Positions 1 through 7,669 of a DNA stretch of 64,000 bases are shown here, in pieces. The stretch lies in NCBI RefSeq assembly GCF_017487345.1, contig NZ_CP062006.1:2734001-2798000 (forward strand). The letters run 5' to 3'. The first letter of the stretch is position 1, and each line of letters opens with the position of its first letter. The translations under genes were made by a program, and so were the position numbers. This DNA is from Brevundimonas pondensis (lineage in GTDB: Bacteria > Pseudomonadota > Alphaproteobacteria > Caulobacterales > Caulobacteraceae). Below the pieces are notes generated by a model, which searched no databases, was not told the DNA's origin, and saw nothing but the letters and a program-made list of their open reading frames with translations.

Positions 1-77
1 ATTCAGTCTGTCTCCACGACCGCTCGGGGGTGATCAGTCCCCTGCGGCGAAAATACAACGCCCGACGACTTCGTTGG

Positions 78-1973
78 TTACGAAGAAGCCGCGTCTTCCC
101 AAATCGTTCCGGTCTTGATGGCCCGTCGCAATGCATCGCGCTCGGCTTTCACCAGGGTGAAGGCCGAGTTGTCGAACGCCTGATGGGCGCCCGACTTTGC
201 TGACGCCAGCGCCTGCTCCAACGCCGCTACGCGGGTCAGAGCGTCGAACGCCTGCGACCACCGGATCCTCGCCTCGCCGAGGGGCTTGTCTGCAGCCAGG
301 AATGGCGCGCCGGACTTTGCCGCCGCCTTCTCGACCTCGTGCATCAAGGCATCATGACCCGAGTGGGCCAGATGGCGTCGGATCGCGGCCGAGTCAAGGC
401 TTTGCCCCGAAAAGCGTAACCGGACCAGTTCCTGGGCCAGGCCGTCCAGCTGAGGGTCGCCAAAACCATGCCGGGCGATGGCCTCCAGATGATCGTCCAT
501 CCGCTCGGGATCGTCGACCGCGCCGTGGGCCAGGGCGGCGGCGACCGGCTCGATGGAGCGGAACAGGGCCTGCATGGCCTGGGCGCCCTCCGCCGTCTGC
601 CCCAGCCTGGGCGGCGGGCCGCGCCAGCGCCCGCCGGGACCGGGGCGACCGTGGAACGACGACGCTTGCTGCTGTTGCTGCTGGCGCGGGAACAGGGCGT
701 CGAAACGCTCGAACAGGTCGCGGCGGTATTGTTCGGCCAGGTCCTTGTCCTGAATGGCCGAGGCCGCCTGGCGCAGCCGCCCCTTCAGCCCCGCCTTGCG
801 CTCGGGCGTGTCCAGCGGTTCGGCCTCGGCCTCGCGACGGAACAGGACCTCGATGAAGGGCCGGGTCTCGCTGAGGGCGTGACGCAGGGCTGGCGCCCCC
901 TTGTCGCGCAGGATGTCGTCCGGGTCCTGACCGGCGTCCAGCAGGGCGAAGCGGAAGGACCGCCCCGATTTCAGCAGGGGCAGCGACCGCTCGATCGAGC
1001 GATAGGCCGCCCGCAGACCCGCCGCGTCGCCGTCGAAGCACAGCACCGGCTCGGCCGAGACCCGCCACAGCCGCTCCATCTGCTCCTCGGTCAGGGCCGT
1101 GCCCATGGGCGCCACGGCCGGCAGGCCCGCCCGCTGGCAGGCGATGACGTCCATATAGCCTTCGACGACGATGATGCCCTGCTCGCCCCGGCTCTCGGCG
1201 CCCAGGATGCGACGCGCCTCGGGCAGGCCGTAAAGGGTGGCGCCCTTGTGAAACAGCGGGCTCTCCGGCCCGTTCAGGTACTTGGCCCGGTCGTCGGGGT
1301 TCATGGCCCGCCCGCCGAAGCTGACGATCCGCCCGCGCGCGTCCAGAATGGGGAACATCAGCCGGTCGCGGAACCGGTCATAGGGGGCGCCGCCGCTTTC
1401 CGGCGAGATCAGCATCCCCGCCTCGACCAGATCGCCGGGCTTGGCCCCACGCTGGATCAGGGCGTTCTTCAGCCCCTCGCGGTCGTTGGGCGCATAGCCC
1501 AGGCCAAAGCGCTCCCACTGATCCTCGGGCAGGCCGCGCTTTTCCAGATATTCGCGCGCCGCCTTGCCGACCGACCGGCGCAGATTGGCGGCGAACCATT
1601 TCTGGGCCAGGTCCATCCAGTCGGTCAGGCCCTGCTTTTTCGCCTCGCGCTCGGCCGATTGCGGGTCCTCGGCGGGCAGTTGCATCCCCGCCTCGCCCGC
1701 CAGCCGCTGCACCGCCTCGACGAAGCTGAGACGCTCGGTCTCCTGCAGGAAGCTGATGATGTCGCCGTGCTTGCCCGAGCTGAAGTCGTGGAAGAAGCCC
1801 TTGTCATCGTTGACGAAGAAGCTGGGCGACCGCTCCTTCGAGAAGGGACTGAGGCCCACATACTCGCGCCCCTGCCGCTTGAGCTTCACCGTCCGGCCGA
1901 TGACATCGGACGGGCGAAGGCGGGCCTTCAGTTCTTCCAGGAAACGATCGTCGAAACGCACGTCTTCAGACAC
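78..1973 (-). CDS. dnaG: DNA primase DnaG (zinc ligands substituted)
   Basis: Makes RNA primers for the replisome and docks on the replicative helicase. The 631-residue product has the usual order: N-terminal zinc-ribbon fold (about 1-100), TOPRIM catalytic core (about 260-345, with VVEGYMD and CFDGDAAG carrying the acidic metal ligands), a poly-Gln linker near 435, and a C-terminal helicase-binding region. The zinc-ribbon fold is clear, but the four positions that are Cys/His/Cys/Cys in E. coli DnaG read Ser42, Ser45, Asp63 and Ser66, so no zinc can be bound there in the usual way. The start is GTG; a second GTG four codons in (MRFDDRF) is equally possible. In relatives rpoD follows dnaG, which would lie left of the window. 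Confidence 0.97.
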   Translation of the reverse strand: MSEDVRFDDRFLEELKARLRPSDVIGRTVKLKRQGREYVGLSPFSKERSPSFFVNDDKGFFHDFSSGKHGDIISFLQETERLSFVEAVQRLAGEAGMQLPAEDPQSAEREAKKQGLTDWMDLAQKWFAANLRRSVGKAAREYLEKRGLPEDQWERFGLGYAPNDREGLKNALIQRGAKPGDLVEAGMLISPESGGAPYDRFRDRLMFPILDARGRIVSFGGRAMNPDDRAKYLNGPESPLFHKGATLYGLPEARRILGAESRGEQGIIVVEGYMDVIACQRAGLPAVAPMGTALTEEQMERLWRVSAEPVLCFDGDAAGLRAAYRSIERSLPLLKSGRSFRFALLDAGQDPDDILRDKGAPALRHALSETRPFIEVLFRREAEAEPLDTPERKAGLKGRLRQAASAIQDKDLAEQYRRDLFERFDALFPRQQQQQQASSFHGRPGPGGRWRGPPPRLGQTAEGAQAMQALFRSIEPVAAALAHGAVDDPERMDDHLEAIARHGFGDPQLDGLAQELVRLRFSGQSLDSAAIRRHLAHSGHDALMHEVEKAAAKSGAPFLAADKPLGEARIRWSQAFDALTRVAALEQALASAKSGAHQAFDNSAFTLVKAERDALRRAIKTGTIWEDAASS

Positions 1974-2085
1974 CCCGGCGCGGCGATGGGGGGAAGGGCC
2001 GCCACGCCGTCAGACATGGCCATCCCCGGTTCTGTTTTCCACAACCCTGTGAAGATCAGGGATAAGTGCGTCGTTTTCGGACGCC

Positions 2086-3222
2086 CTACTTCCACGCCTC
2101 GCCGGTGCGGCCCAGGGCCTCGCCCAGATCATAGACAGCGATCATCGCCTGCTGGCTGAAGTCCAGGCTGTTAGCCCCGTCAAAGTCTTCGGGGATGGCG
2201 GCGACGTGGAACTCCAGTCCGTTGCGACTGGCGAAAGCCCGGTTGGCGGCGATAGTGGCGCGCAGCTGACCGCCCAGCACCGCATCGAGACTGCGCGTCA
2301 GCACAGGAATGGCCGCGTCGCGGGTGACGGCGAAGCGCGGCGCGTCCTTGCCGTTGACCACGACGTGCAGGCGCGCGCCCTTGAACACCCCTGCCGCGTC
2401 ATCCCAGTTCCACATGATCTGCGGCAGGGCGACGAAGGGGTTCATCACCCCGCCGTCGACGTGCATCTCCTCGAAGACCGCACCCTGCCCCTGTGAGCGG
2501 ATCATAACAGGCGGAAAGGCGCCGGGGATGCTGGCCGAGGCGATCAGGACGTCGCGGAACAGGGCCAGGGCTTCCGGCCCGCCGCGCTCGGCGATGGCGC
2601 CCATGTTCCAGATGACGCCGCGCTGGGTGTCCAGATCCGTGGTGGCGACCAGCAGCATCCGCCCCTTGGCGTGCTCGGCCGCGACCTCGGCCAGCAAGGC
2701 TTCATCGACATTGTTCTCGACCAGTTCTCGCAACGGCAGGCCGCTGAACACGCCCGAGCCGACAAAGGCGCGCAGCCCCCGGCTTTTCAGCAGACCCGTG
2801 GCCTGACCGCTGGTGTAGGCCTCCTTCAACCGCTCATCCCAGCGCGGCCCCAGGAAGACGAAGGGCGCGGCCAGAGCGCCGGTCGACACCCCCGTCACCA
2901 CCTCGAAGTCAGGCCGCGTCCCACTGGCGGTCCAGCCGTTGATCAGGCCGGCGGTGAAGGCGCCGTTGGCTCCGCCGCCGGACAGGGCGATCAGGTCGAA
3001 ATGGCCGTCCGGCCCCTTGGGCACGCCCTCGCCCAGCTGCTCCTCGATGCTCTGCGCCGCCGCCTCGTCCTCGACGGAGAAACGGACATTGGGGAAGCCC
3101 ACGGGAAAGGCGGCGTCGCGCTCATTCAGGCCGAAATCGCTGCGCGCCCCGCTGGCGCAGGCGGACAGCAACAGTCCGACGCTCAGAACGACGGCGACCG
3201 TCCGCAACAGGCTGAAACTCAT
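2086..3222 (-). CDS. patatin-like phospholipase, lipoprotein
   Basis: Predicted lipid acyl hydrolase anchored in the envelope. The first 21 residues are a lipoprotein signal peptide ending in LLSAC, with Cys22 as the lipidated residue. The patatin fold follows: oxyanion-hole loop GGGANG (82-87), nucleophile elbow GVSTG with Ser113, and the dyad aspartate in VDGG (Asp256). All catalytic elements are present, so it should be active. It is 378 residues long and lies downstream of dnaG on the same strand, about 110 bases away and probably with its own promoter. The substrate cannot be told from sequence. Confidence 0.9.
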   Translation of the reverse strand: MSFSLLRTVAVVLSVGLLLSACASGARSDFGLNERDAAFPVGFPNVRFSVEDEAAAQSIEEQLGEGVPKGPDGHFDLIALSGGGANGAFTAGLINGWTASGTRPDFEVVTGVSTGALAAPFVFLGPRWDERLKEAYTSGQATGLLKSRGLRAFVGSGVFSGLPLRELVENNVDEALLAEVAAEHAKGRMLLVATTDLDTQRGVIWNMGAIAERGGPEALALFRDVLIASASIPGAFPPVMIRSQGQGAVFEEMHVDGGVMNPFVALPQIMWNWDDAAGVFKGARLHVVVNGKDAPRFAVTRDAAIPVLTRSLDAVLGGQLRATIAANRAFASRNGLEFHVAAIPEDFDGANSLDFSQQAMIAVYDLGEALGRTGEAWK

Positions 3223-3374
3223 GGGCGTCCTCCAAGGACGCGCACCTTAGGCGGGATCGATGACAGATGGAAAAGCGTCGCGCCTGAAAAACCGCGTTAG
3301 GTTCTGGTTAACCAAGAAGGCCGTCCCGGCCCCGCCATCGTCCGAATACGAACGAAATCGCGCGCGACAAAGGG

Positions 3375-3395
3375 TTATCCACATGCTGTGGATGG
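3375..3395. promoter_or_regulatory. inverted pair of DnaA-box-like sequences
   Basis: A perfect consensus DnaA box TTATCCACA (3375-3383) is followed after TGC by TGTGGATGG, the reverse complement of CCATCCACA. Together they form an inverted repeat with 7-base perfect arms, ATCCACA-TGC-TGTGGAT. It sits 22 bases upstream of the small gene at 3418. That DnaA binds here is inference from the consensus; a chance hairpin or another regulator is possible. Confidence 0.5.
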
Positions 3396-3417
3396 ATTTT
3401 CATTACGGAAGCCCCTG

Positions 3418-3684
3418 ATGTTCATCGCCATCGCCCGCCCGGCGGTGGAGCCCCAAGGCCCCGACGCCGTCGCCGTCCCCGGCTCCCCCGCCATTCCGTT
3501 CCTGACGCCCCGCGCCCTGCACGCGCGCCTGCTGGACAACGCCGCCGCGCGTCGCCGCCGGGGACTGGAGCGAAAGCAGGCCCGCCGCGCCGACGACGCC
3601 GCCTACTGGATCGCGGCCGCCCCGATGGCGGTGCGAAAAGCATGCGAACTGCGGCGGCATTCGACCTTTGTCGAACTGCCCTAG
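3418..3684 (+). CDS. small basic hypothetical protein
   Basis: An 88-residue reading frame, starting at ATG 3418 with GGAAG seven bases upstream. The frame can be extended to a GTG at 3388, but that codon lies inside the DnaA-box pair. The N-terminal half is Pro/Ala-rich and the middle is strongly basic (several RRR/KQARR runs). No family was recognised. The DnaA-box pair directly upstream and the PAS-like gene downstream on the same strand argue for a real transcription unit, but coding status is uncertain. Confidence 0.4.
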   Translation: MFIAIARPAVEPQGPDAVAVPGSPAIPFLTPRALHARLLDNAAARRRRGLERKQARRADDAAYWIAAAPMAVRKACELRRHSTFVELP

Positions 3685-3764
3685 GACTTTCGCAACAGCG
3701 GGAATTACAGAAAATTCAGAGTTCAGACGTCACATCGAACGGACGTTCTTGCCGAGTTGTTTCG

Positions 3765-4229
3765 ATGCCCGACGCCGACCTGCCACACGCCGCCTTTCTT
3801 CGCCCCCTGCTGGATGTCATGGCCGAGCGACTGGGCGGCGCCGTCATCCTGCACGCAGCCCCCAGCGGGCGAATCCTGATGGTGGCGGGCGAAGTTCCGG
3901 GACTGGAGATTCACGACCCGATCGGGGCCCGGCCTGACAATTACGCCGACCGTTTTCAGGTCTTCGCCCAGGACGGCTCCCTGGCCCGCGTCGAGGACCT
4001 GCCTGTCGTGCGCGCCATGGCCTCCGGCGAGGCTATCACCGACGAGGTCTGGCTGTTGAGCGGCGCCGCCGGTCCCGTGCCGGTCTTCGTCGACTCCTAC
4101 CCCCTGAAAGACGACAGCGGCGCGGTCATCGGCGTGATCGCCGCCGCCACCGACCCCAAGCGCTGGAGCAACCGCGCCGAACGGCTGAAGCACACCATCT
4201 CCATCCGCGACGGTTTCGCCCGCGGCTGA
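3765..4229 (+). CDS. PAS-like domain protein
   Basis: A 154-residue soluble protein starting MPDADLPHAAF. It reads as a single PAS-type sensor domain: an N-terminal helix region, ligand-pocket strands, and the closing strand pair typical of PAS folds (VDSYPLKDDSGAVIGVIAAATD, about residues 115-136). No output domain is attached, so it would act through partners or be a ligand-binding protein. The frame is open upstream to 3642, but the extension looks like shadow sequence. It converges on carA, and the carA terminator lies between them. Confidence 0.65.
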   Translation: MPDADLPHAAFLRPLLDVMAERLGGAVILHAAPSGRILMVAGEVPGLEIHDPIGARPDNYADRFQVFAQDGSLARVEDLPVVRAMASGEAITDEVWLLSGAAGPVPVFVDSYPLKDDSGAVIGVIAAATDPKRWSNRAERLKHTISIRDGFARG

Positions 4230-4242
4230 CATCGCCGGACAA

Positions 4243-4268
4243 GAAAAAGGCGGGGCTTTCACCCCGCC
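4243..4268 (-). terminator. rho-independent terminator of carA
   Basis: On the minus strand a 7-base-pair stem GGCGGGG / CCCCGCC with a 6-base loop (plus-strand arms 4249-4255 and 4262-4268) is followed by TTTTTC, directly after the carA stop. Confidence 0.8.
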
Positions 4269-4279
4269 GCAGATTTCGC

Positions 4280-5440
4280 CTAGGCCTTCATCGAGTCCGC
4301 AAAGCGGTTGAACAGATAGAGGCTGTCGGTCGGCCCGGGCGAGGCCTCCGGGTGGTGCTGGACGCTGAAGATCGGCTTGTCCTTGACCGCGATGCCGCAG
4401 TTGGTGCCGTCGAACAGGCTGACGTGGGTTTCAACCACGGCGTCCGGCAGGCTGTCGCGGTCCACGGTGAAGCCGTGGTTCATCGACACGATCTCGACCT
4501 TGCCCGTCGTCAGGTCCTTGACCGGGTGGTTGGCGCCGTGGTGGCCCTGCTCCATCTTGACCGTCTGGGCGCCGAGCGCGATGGCCAGCATCTGGTGGCC
4601 CAGGCAGATGCCCATCAGGGGCTTGCCGCTGGCGACCAGCTTCTTGATCTCGGGCACGGCGTATTGGCCGGTCGCGGCCGGATCGCCCGGACCGTTCGAC
4701 AGGACCACGCCGTCGGGATTGCGGGCCAGGATGTCCTCGGCCGAGGTCGTGGCCGGAACCACGGTGATCCTGGCGCCGGTCGAGGCCAGGGCGCGCAGGA
4801 TGTTGCGCTTCACGCCATAGTCCACGACCACGACGCTCTTGTCCGTCGCATCGACCCTGGGATAGCCGGCGGGCCATTCCCACACGCCCTCGTTCCAGTC
4901 GAAGGCCTGCAGCGTCGAGGCGTCCTTGGCCAGGTCCAGGCCGACCAGGCCGGTCCAGGCCTTCGCTTGCGCCACCAGGGCGTCGAGATCGAACTGGCCG
5001 TCCGGGTGGTGGGCGATGACGCCGTGCGGCGCGCCCTTGTCGCGAATGATCTTGGTCAGGGCGCGGGTGTCCACGCCCGCCAGGCCGACCACGCCGCGGC
5101 GCTTCATCCAGGCGTCCAGATCCCCGCCCGAGCGCCAGTTGGCCGGATCGGTGGGCGCGTCGCGGAAGATGGCGCCGCGGGCGGACGTGCCCGAACCGTC
5201 GCCGATCTGCTCCACGTCCTCGACGTTGACGCCGACATTGCCGACGTGCGGGAAGGTGAAGGCCAGGATCTGGCTCATGTAGGAGGGGTCGGTCAGGATT
5301 TCCTGATAGCCCGTCATGGCGGTGTTGAAGACCACCTCGCCCAGGGCCGTGCCGACGGCGCCGACGCCGACGCCTTGCAGGATGGTGCCGTCAGCGAGCG
5401 CGAGGACGCCGGTGGCGCCGGACAGAATCTGGGTCGTCAT
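4280..5440 (-). CDS. carA: carbamoyl-phosphate synthase small subunit
   Basis: Glutaminase subunit of carbamoyl-phosphate synthase; it hydrolyses glutamine and channels ammonia to CarB for arginine and pyrimidine synthesis. The 386 residues match the family length. The N-terminal CarA domain ([12 protein letters not shown]) is followed by a class I glutamine amidotransferase with nucleophile Cys279 in GICLGHQ and the His363/Glu365 pair in [14 protein letters not shown] lies upstream of the ATG. carB is not adjacent: it lies 6 kb away on the other strand, so the two subunits are expressed from separate units. Confidence 0.97.
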   Translation of the reverse strand: MTTQILSGATGVLALADGTILQGVGVGAVGTALGEVVFNTAMTGYQEILTDPSYMSQILAFTFPHVGNVGVNVEDVEQIGDGSGTSARGAIFRDAPTDPANWRSGGDLDAWMKRRGVVGLAGVDTRALTKIIRDKGAPHGVIAHHPDGQFDLDALVAQAKAWTGLVGLDLAKDASTLQAFDWNEGVWEWPAGYPRVDATDKSVVVVDYGVKRNILRALASTGARITVVPATTSAEDILARNPDGVVLSNGPGDPAATGQYAVPEIKKLVASGKPLMGICLGHQMLAIALGAQTVKMEQGHHGANHPVKDLTTGKVEIVSMNHGFTVDRDSLPDAVVETHVSLFDGTNCGIAVKDKPIFSVQHHPEASPGPTDSLYLFNRFADSMKA

Positions 5441-5527
5441 GGCGCAAGGCTCCTAGCAATGAAAACGGGCGGACAAACGGCGGCGTGACTAAAGAGATGC
5501 AGGGGCCGGGTCAACACGCCCCGGCGA

Positions 5528-6823
5528 TTAAACCTTCTGGCCCTTGCGAACCCAGACCCAGGCCAGGCTGGTCAGGGCGAAAAATCCGACGCTGGGCAGG
5601 ATGTAGCCGCCGGCTGCCGCCGCCACCGCAAAGGCCGAGAAAACCACGCCGACGACGGCCAGGGCGCGCCAGCCGGCCTTGGTCGTCAGCTTCCACAGCG
5701 TCATCGAGCACAGGGCGTAGAGGCACAGCGTCAGCACCGAGGTCACGCCGATCAGGACGCCGAACTGCTGCCCAAGCGTCGGCTGTGCGCTGGCGATGAC
5801 CAGGGCGCTCATGACCACACAGTTGAGGATGGGGTTGCTGAGCGGGGTCTTGCCCTTCTGCGCCCCGCCGAACCAGCGCGGCATCCAGCCGGCCTCGGCC
5901 GCCCCGCGCGAGGTCTCGCCCGCCAGCATGGTCCAGCCGGCGATGGTGCCCAGGACCTTGATGACGGCGCAGGCCGCGACCAGACCGGCCACGGACGAAC
6001 CCATGACCCGCGCCACCAGATCGGCGTAGGGACTGGTCGAATGAACCAGGACATCGGCCGGAATGACGCCGAAGACGGCCACGCTGGCGGCGACATAGAC
6101 GATGAAGGCCAGGGCCACCCCGCCCAACGAGGCCCGGCCCACGTCGACGGCCGGGTTCTTGACCAGGCTGGACAGGGCCGCGGCGCTCTCGACCCCCAGG
6201 AAGGCCCAGAAGATGATGGCCAGAGACGCTGGCACCGTCTTCAATAGGGGTTGGTCGCCGGGGCTCCACGAACCCATGAAGGTGTCCCCGCTGAAGGCCA
6301 TGGCCCCGGCGATGATGGCCAGAACAATGGGGATCAGGCCGAGGCCCAGCGTAATGGCGCCGAACCGCGCGGCGGTCTTGGCGCCCGAGGCATAGGCCGC
6401 CGACGTCAGCCAGATCAGGATCAGATTGCTGAGCGCCGCCCACAGGGGCTCCTTCAGCGCCGGAATGAAGAAGGCCAGATAGCCCGTGCCCGCCACCGCC
6501 AGCGCCACATTGCCCGCCAGGCAGGCGGCCCAGTAGGCCAGGCCCGTCTGATAGCCGATGAACCGACCCATGCCGCGGCGGGTGAAGTCCGACAGGCCGT
6601 CGGCGTCCGGCTGCATCCGCCCCAGACCGCCGAACACCAGCGCAAGCGTCACGGCGCCCAGGCCGCAGATCAGCCAGCCGATGATGCTGCTGCTGCCCGT
6701 CGGCGCCAGGGTCGCCGGCAGCAGATAGACGCCCGAACCGATCATGTTGCCGGCCACGACGAGGGCGGCGAGCGCCCATCCGATGCGGTGCGGCGGGTCA
6801 GGCAGGATTTCCGTCTGGGTCAT
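5528..6823 (-). CDS. APC-family amino acid permease (AdiC-like)
   Basis: Inner-membrane amino acid transporter or antiporter. It has 431 residues and about 12 membrane helices. The first unwound helix carries GNMIGSGVYLLPA, the signature of the arginine/agmatine antiporter branch of the APC superfamily. FLGVESAAALSSLVKNP and GTIAGWTMLAGETSRGAA match the AdiC substrate-gate segments, including the Trp corresponding to AdiC Trp293. The start MTQTEIL is preferred; the frame is open to 6877, but that runs into the divergent promoter. It lies 87 bases upstream of carA on the same strand, which may link it to arginine metabolism. Substrate is inferred from family only. Confidence 0.88.
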   Translation of the reverse strand: MTQTEILPDPPHRIGWALAALVVAGNMIGSGVYLLPATLAPTGSSSIIGWLICGLGAVTLALVFGGLGRMQPDADGLSDFTRRGMGRFIGYQTGLAYWAACLAGNVALAVAGTGYLAFFIPALKEPLWAALSNLILIWLTSAAYASGAKTAARFGAITLGLGLIPIVLAIIAGAMAFSGDTFMGSWSPGDQPLLKTVPASLAIIFWAFLGVESAAALSSLVKNPAVDVGRASLGGVALAFIVYVAASVAVFGVIPADVLVHSTSPYADLVARVMGSSVAGLVAACAVIKVLGTIAGWTMLAGETSRGAAEAGWMPRWFGGAQKGKTPLSNPILNCVVMSALVIASAQPTLGQQFGVLIGVTSVLTLCLYALCSMTLWKLTTKAGWRALAVVGVVFSAFAVAAAAGGYILPSVGFFALTSLAWVWVRKGQKV

Positions 6824-6912
6824 CTTCGCCGCATAGACCGAAATGTCGCACCCGTCGCGTGATATCGCGCCAGGCATGGGCTAGAGAGCCGCCGACACCT
6901 GCGGAGCCCCCC

Positions 6913-7611
6913 ATGACCATCACCACGGTCGGCCTCGATGCCGACGACACCCTCTGGCACAATGAGACCATCTTCCGCCTGAGCCAGAAGCGGTTCGTGG
7001 ACCTGCTGGCCGACCACGCCGACGAGCCGGTGATGATGGGGCGGTTAGCCGAGGTCGAGCGGCGCAACCTTCGGCTCTACGGCTACGGCGTGAAGGGCTT
7101 CACCCTGTCCATGCTGGAGACGGCCATGGAGCTGTGCGACGGCGCCCCCCCGCCCCACATCATCCGCGAGATCCTGGCTGCGGGCCGCGAGATGCTGGCC
7201 CACCCGGTCGAGACCCTGCCCGGCGTCGATGAGGTCCTGGCCGAGTTGTCCGAGAAGTACCGCCTGGTCCTGATCACCAAGGGCGACCTGATGGATCAGG
7301 AGCGCAAGCTGGCGGCCTCGGGCCTGGGCGAGCTGTTCGCCGCCGTCGAGATCGTGTCCGAGAAGGACCGCTCGACCTATGACCGCGTCTTCGCCCGCCA
7401 CGGCACCGGCGCCGCCGAGGCCGTCATGGCCGGCAACTCGATGAAGTCCGACGTCCTGCCCGCGCTGGAGGCCGGGGCCTTCGCCTGCCACATCCCCTAT
7501 CACATCACCTGGGCCCACGAACTGGCCGACGCCCCCGAGGGCCACCCCCGCTACGTCTCGCTGAGTCGGATCGGCGAATTGCCGGACTGGATCGCCGCCA
7601 TAGACCGGTAA
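6913..7611 (+). CDS. HAD-family hydrolase
   Basis: Predicted small-molecule phosphatase of the haloacid dehalogenase superfamily, 232 residues. Motif I is DADDT (Asp9 nucleophile, Asp11 acid/base), motif II Thr is in VLITKGD, motif III Lys is in VSEKD, and motif IV is GNSMKSDV. A helical cap lies between motifs I and II (about 20-95). The start at ATG 6913 has GGAG upstream; the open frame upstream to 6859 overlaps the divergent permease promoter. It is followed by a strong terminator shared with the TonB receptor gene. Confidence 0.9.
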   Translation: MTITTVGLDADDTLWHNETIFRLSQKRFVDLLADHADEPVMMGRLAEVERRNLRLYGYGVKGFTLSMLETAMELCDGAPPPHIIREILAAGREMLAHPVETLPGVDEVLAELSEKYRLVLITKGDLMDQERKLAASGLGELFAAVEIVSEKDRSTYDRVFARHGTGAAEAVMAGNSMKSDVLPALEAGAFACHIPYHITWAHELADAPEGHPRYVSLSRIGELPDWIAAIDR

Positions 7612-7615
7612 GAAA

Positions 7616-7644
7616 AAAGGGGCGGTCCGACGGACCGCCCCTTT
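7616..7644. terminator. bidirectional rho-independent terminator
   Basis: A perfect inverted repeat with 14-base arms (AAAGGGGCGGTCCG and its complement) around a single A. The plus strand continues into TTTCT, and the minus strand into a T-rich stretch. It serves the convergent HAD and TonB receptor genes. Confidence 0.85.
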
Positions 7645-7669
7645 CTGCAGGCAAGACGAGGGTCTCGTC

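Noticed and set aside
1-77. Gene fragment at the left edge
   Set aside because: Only 77 bases after the dnaG stop; no frame or hairpin is convincing, although rpoD would be expected further left.
5511-6779. 422-codon minus-strand frame overlapping the AdiC-like permease
   Set aside because: Alternative frame of the permease gene; Arg/Gly-rich and without membrane helices.
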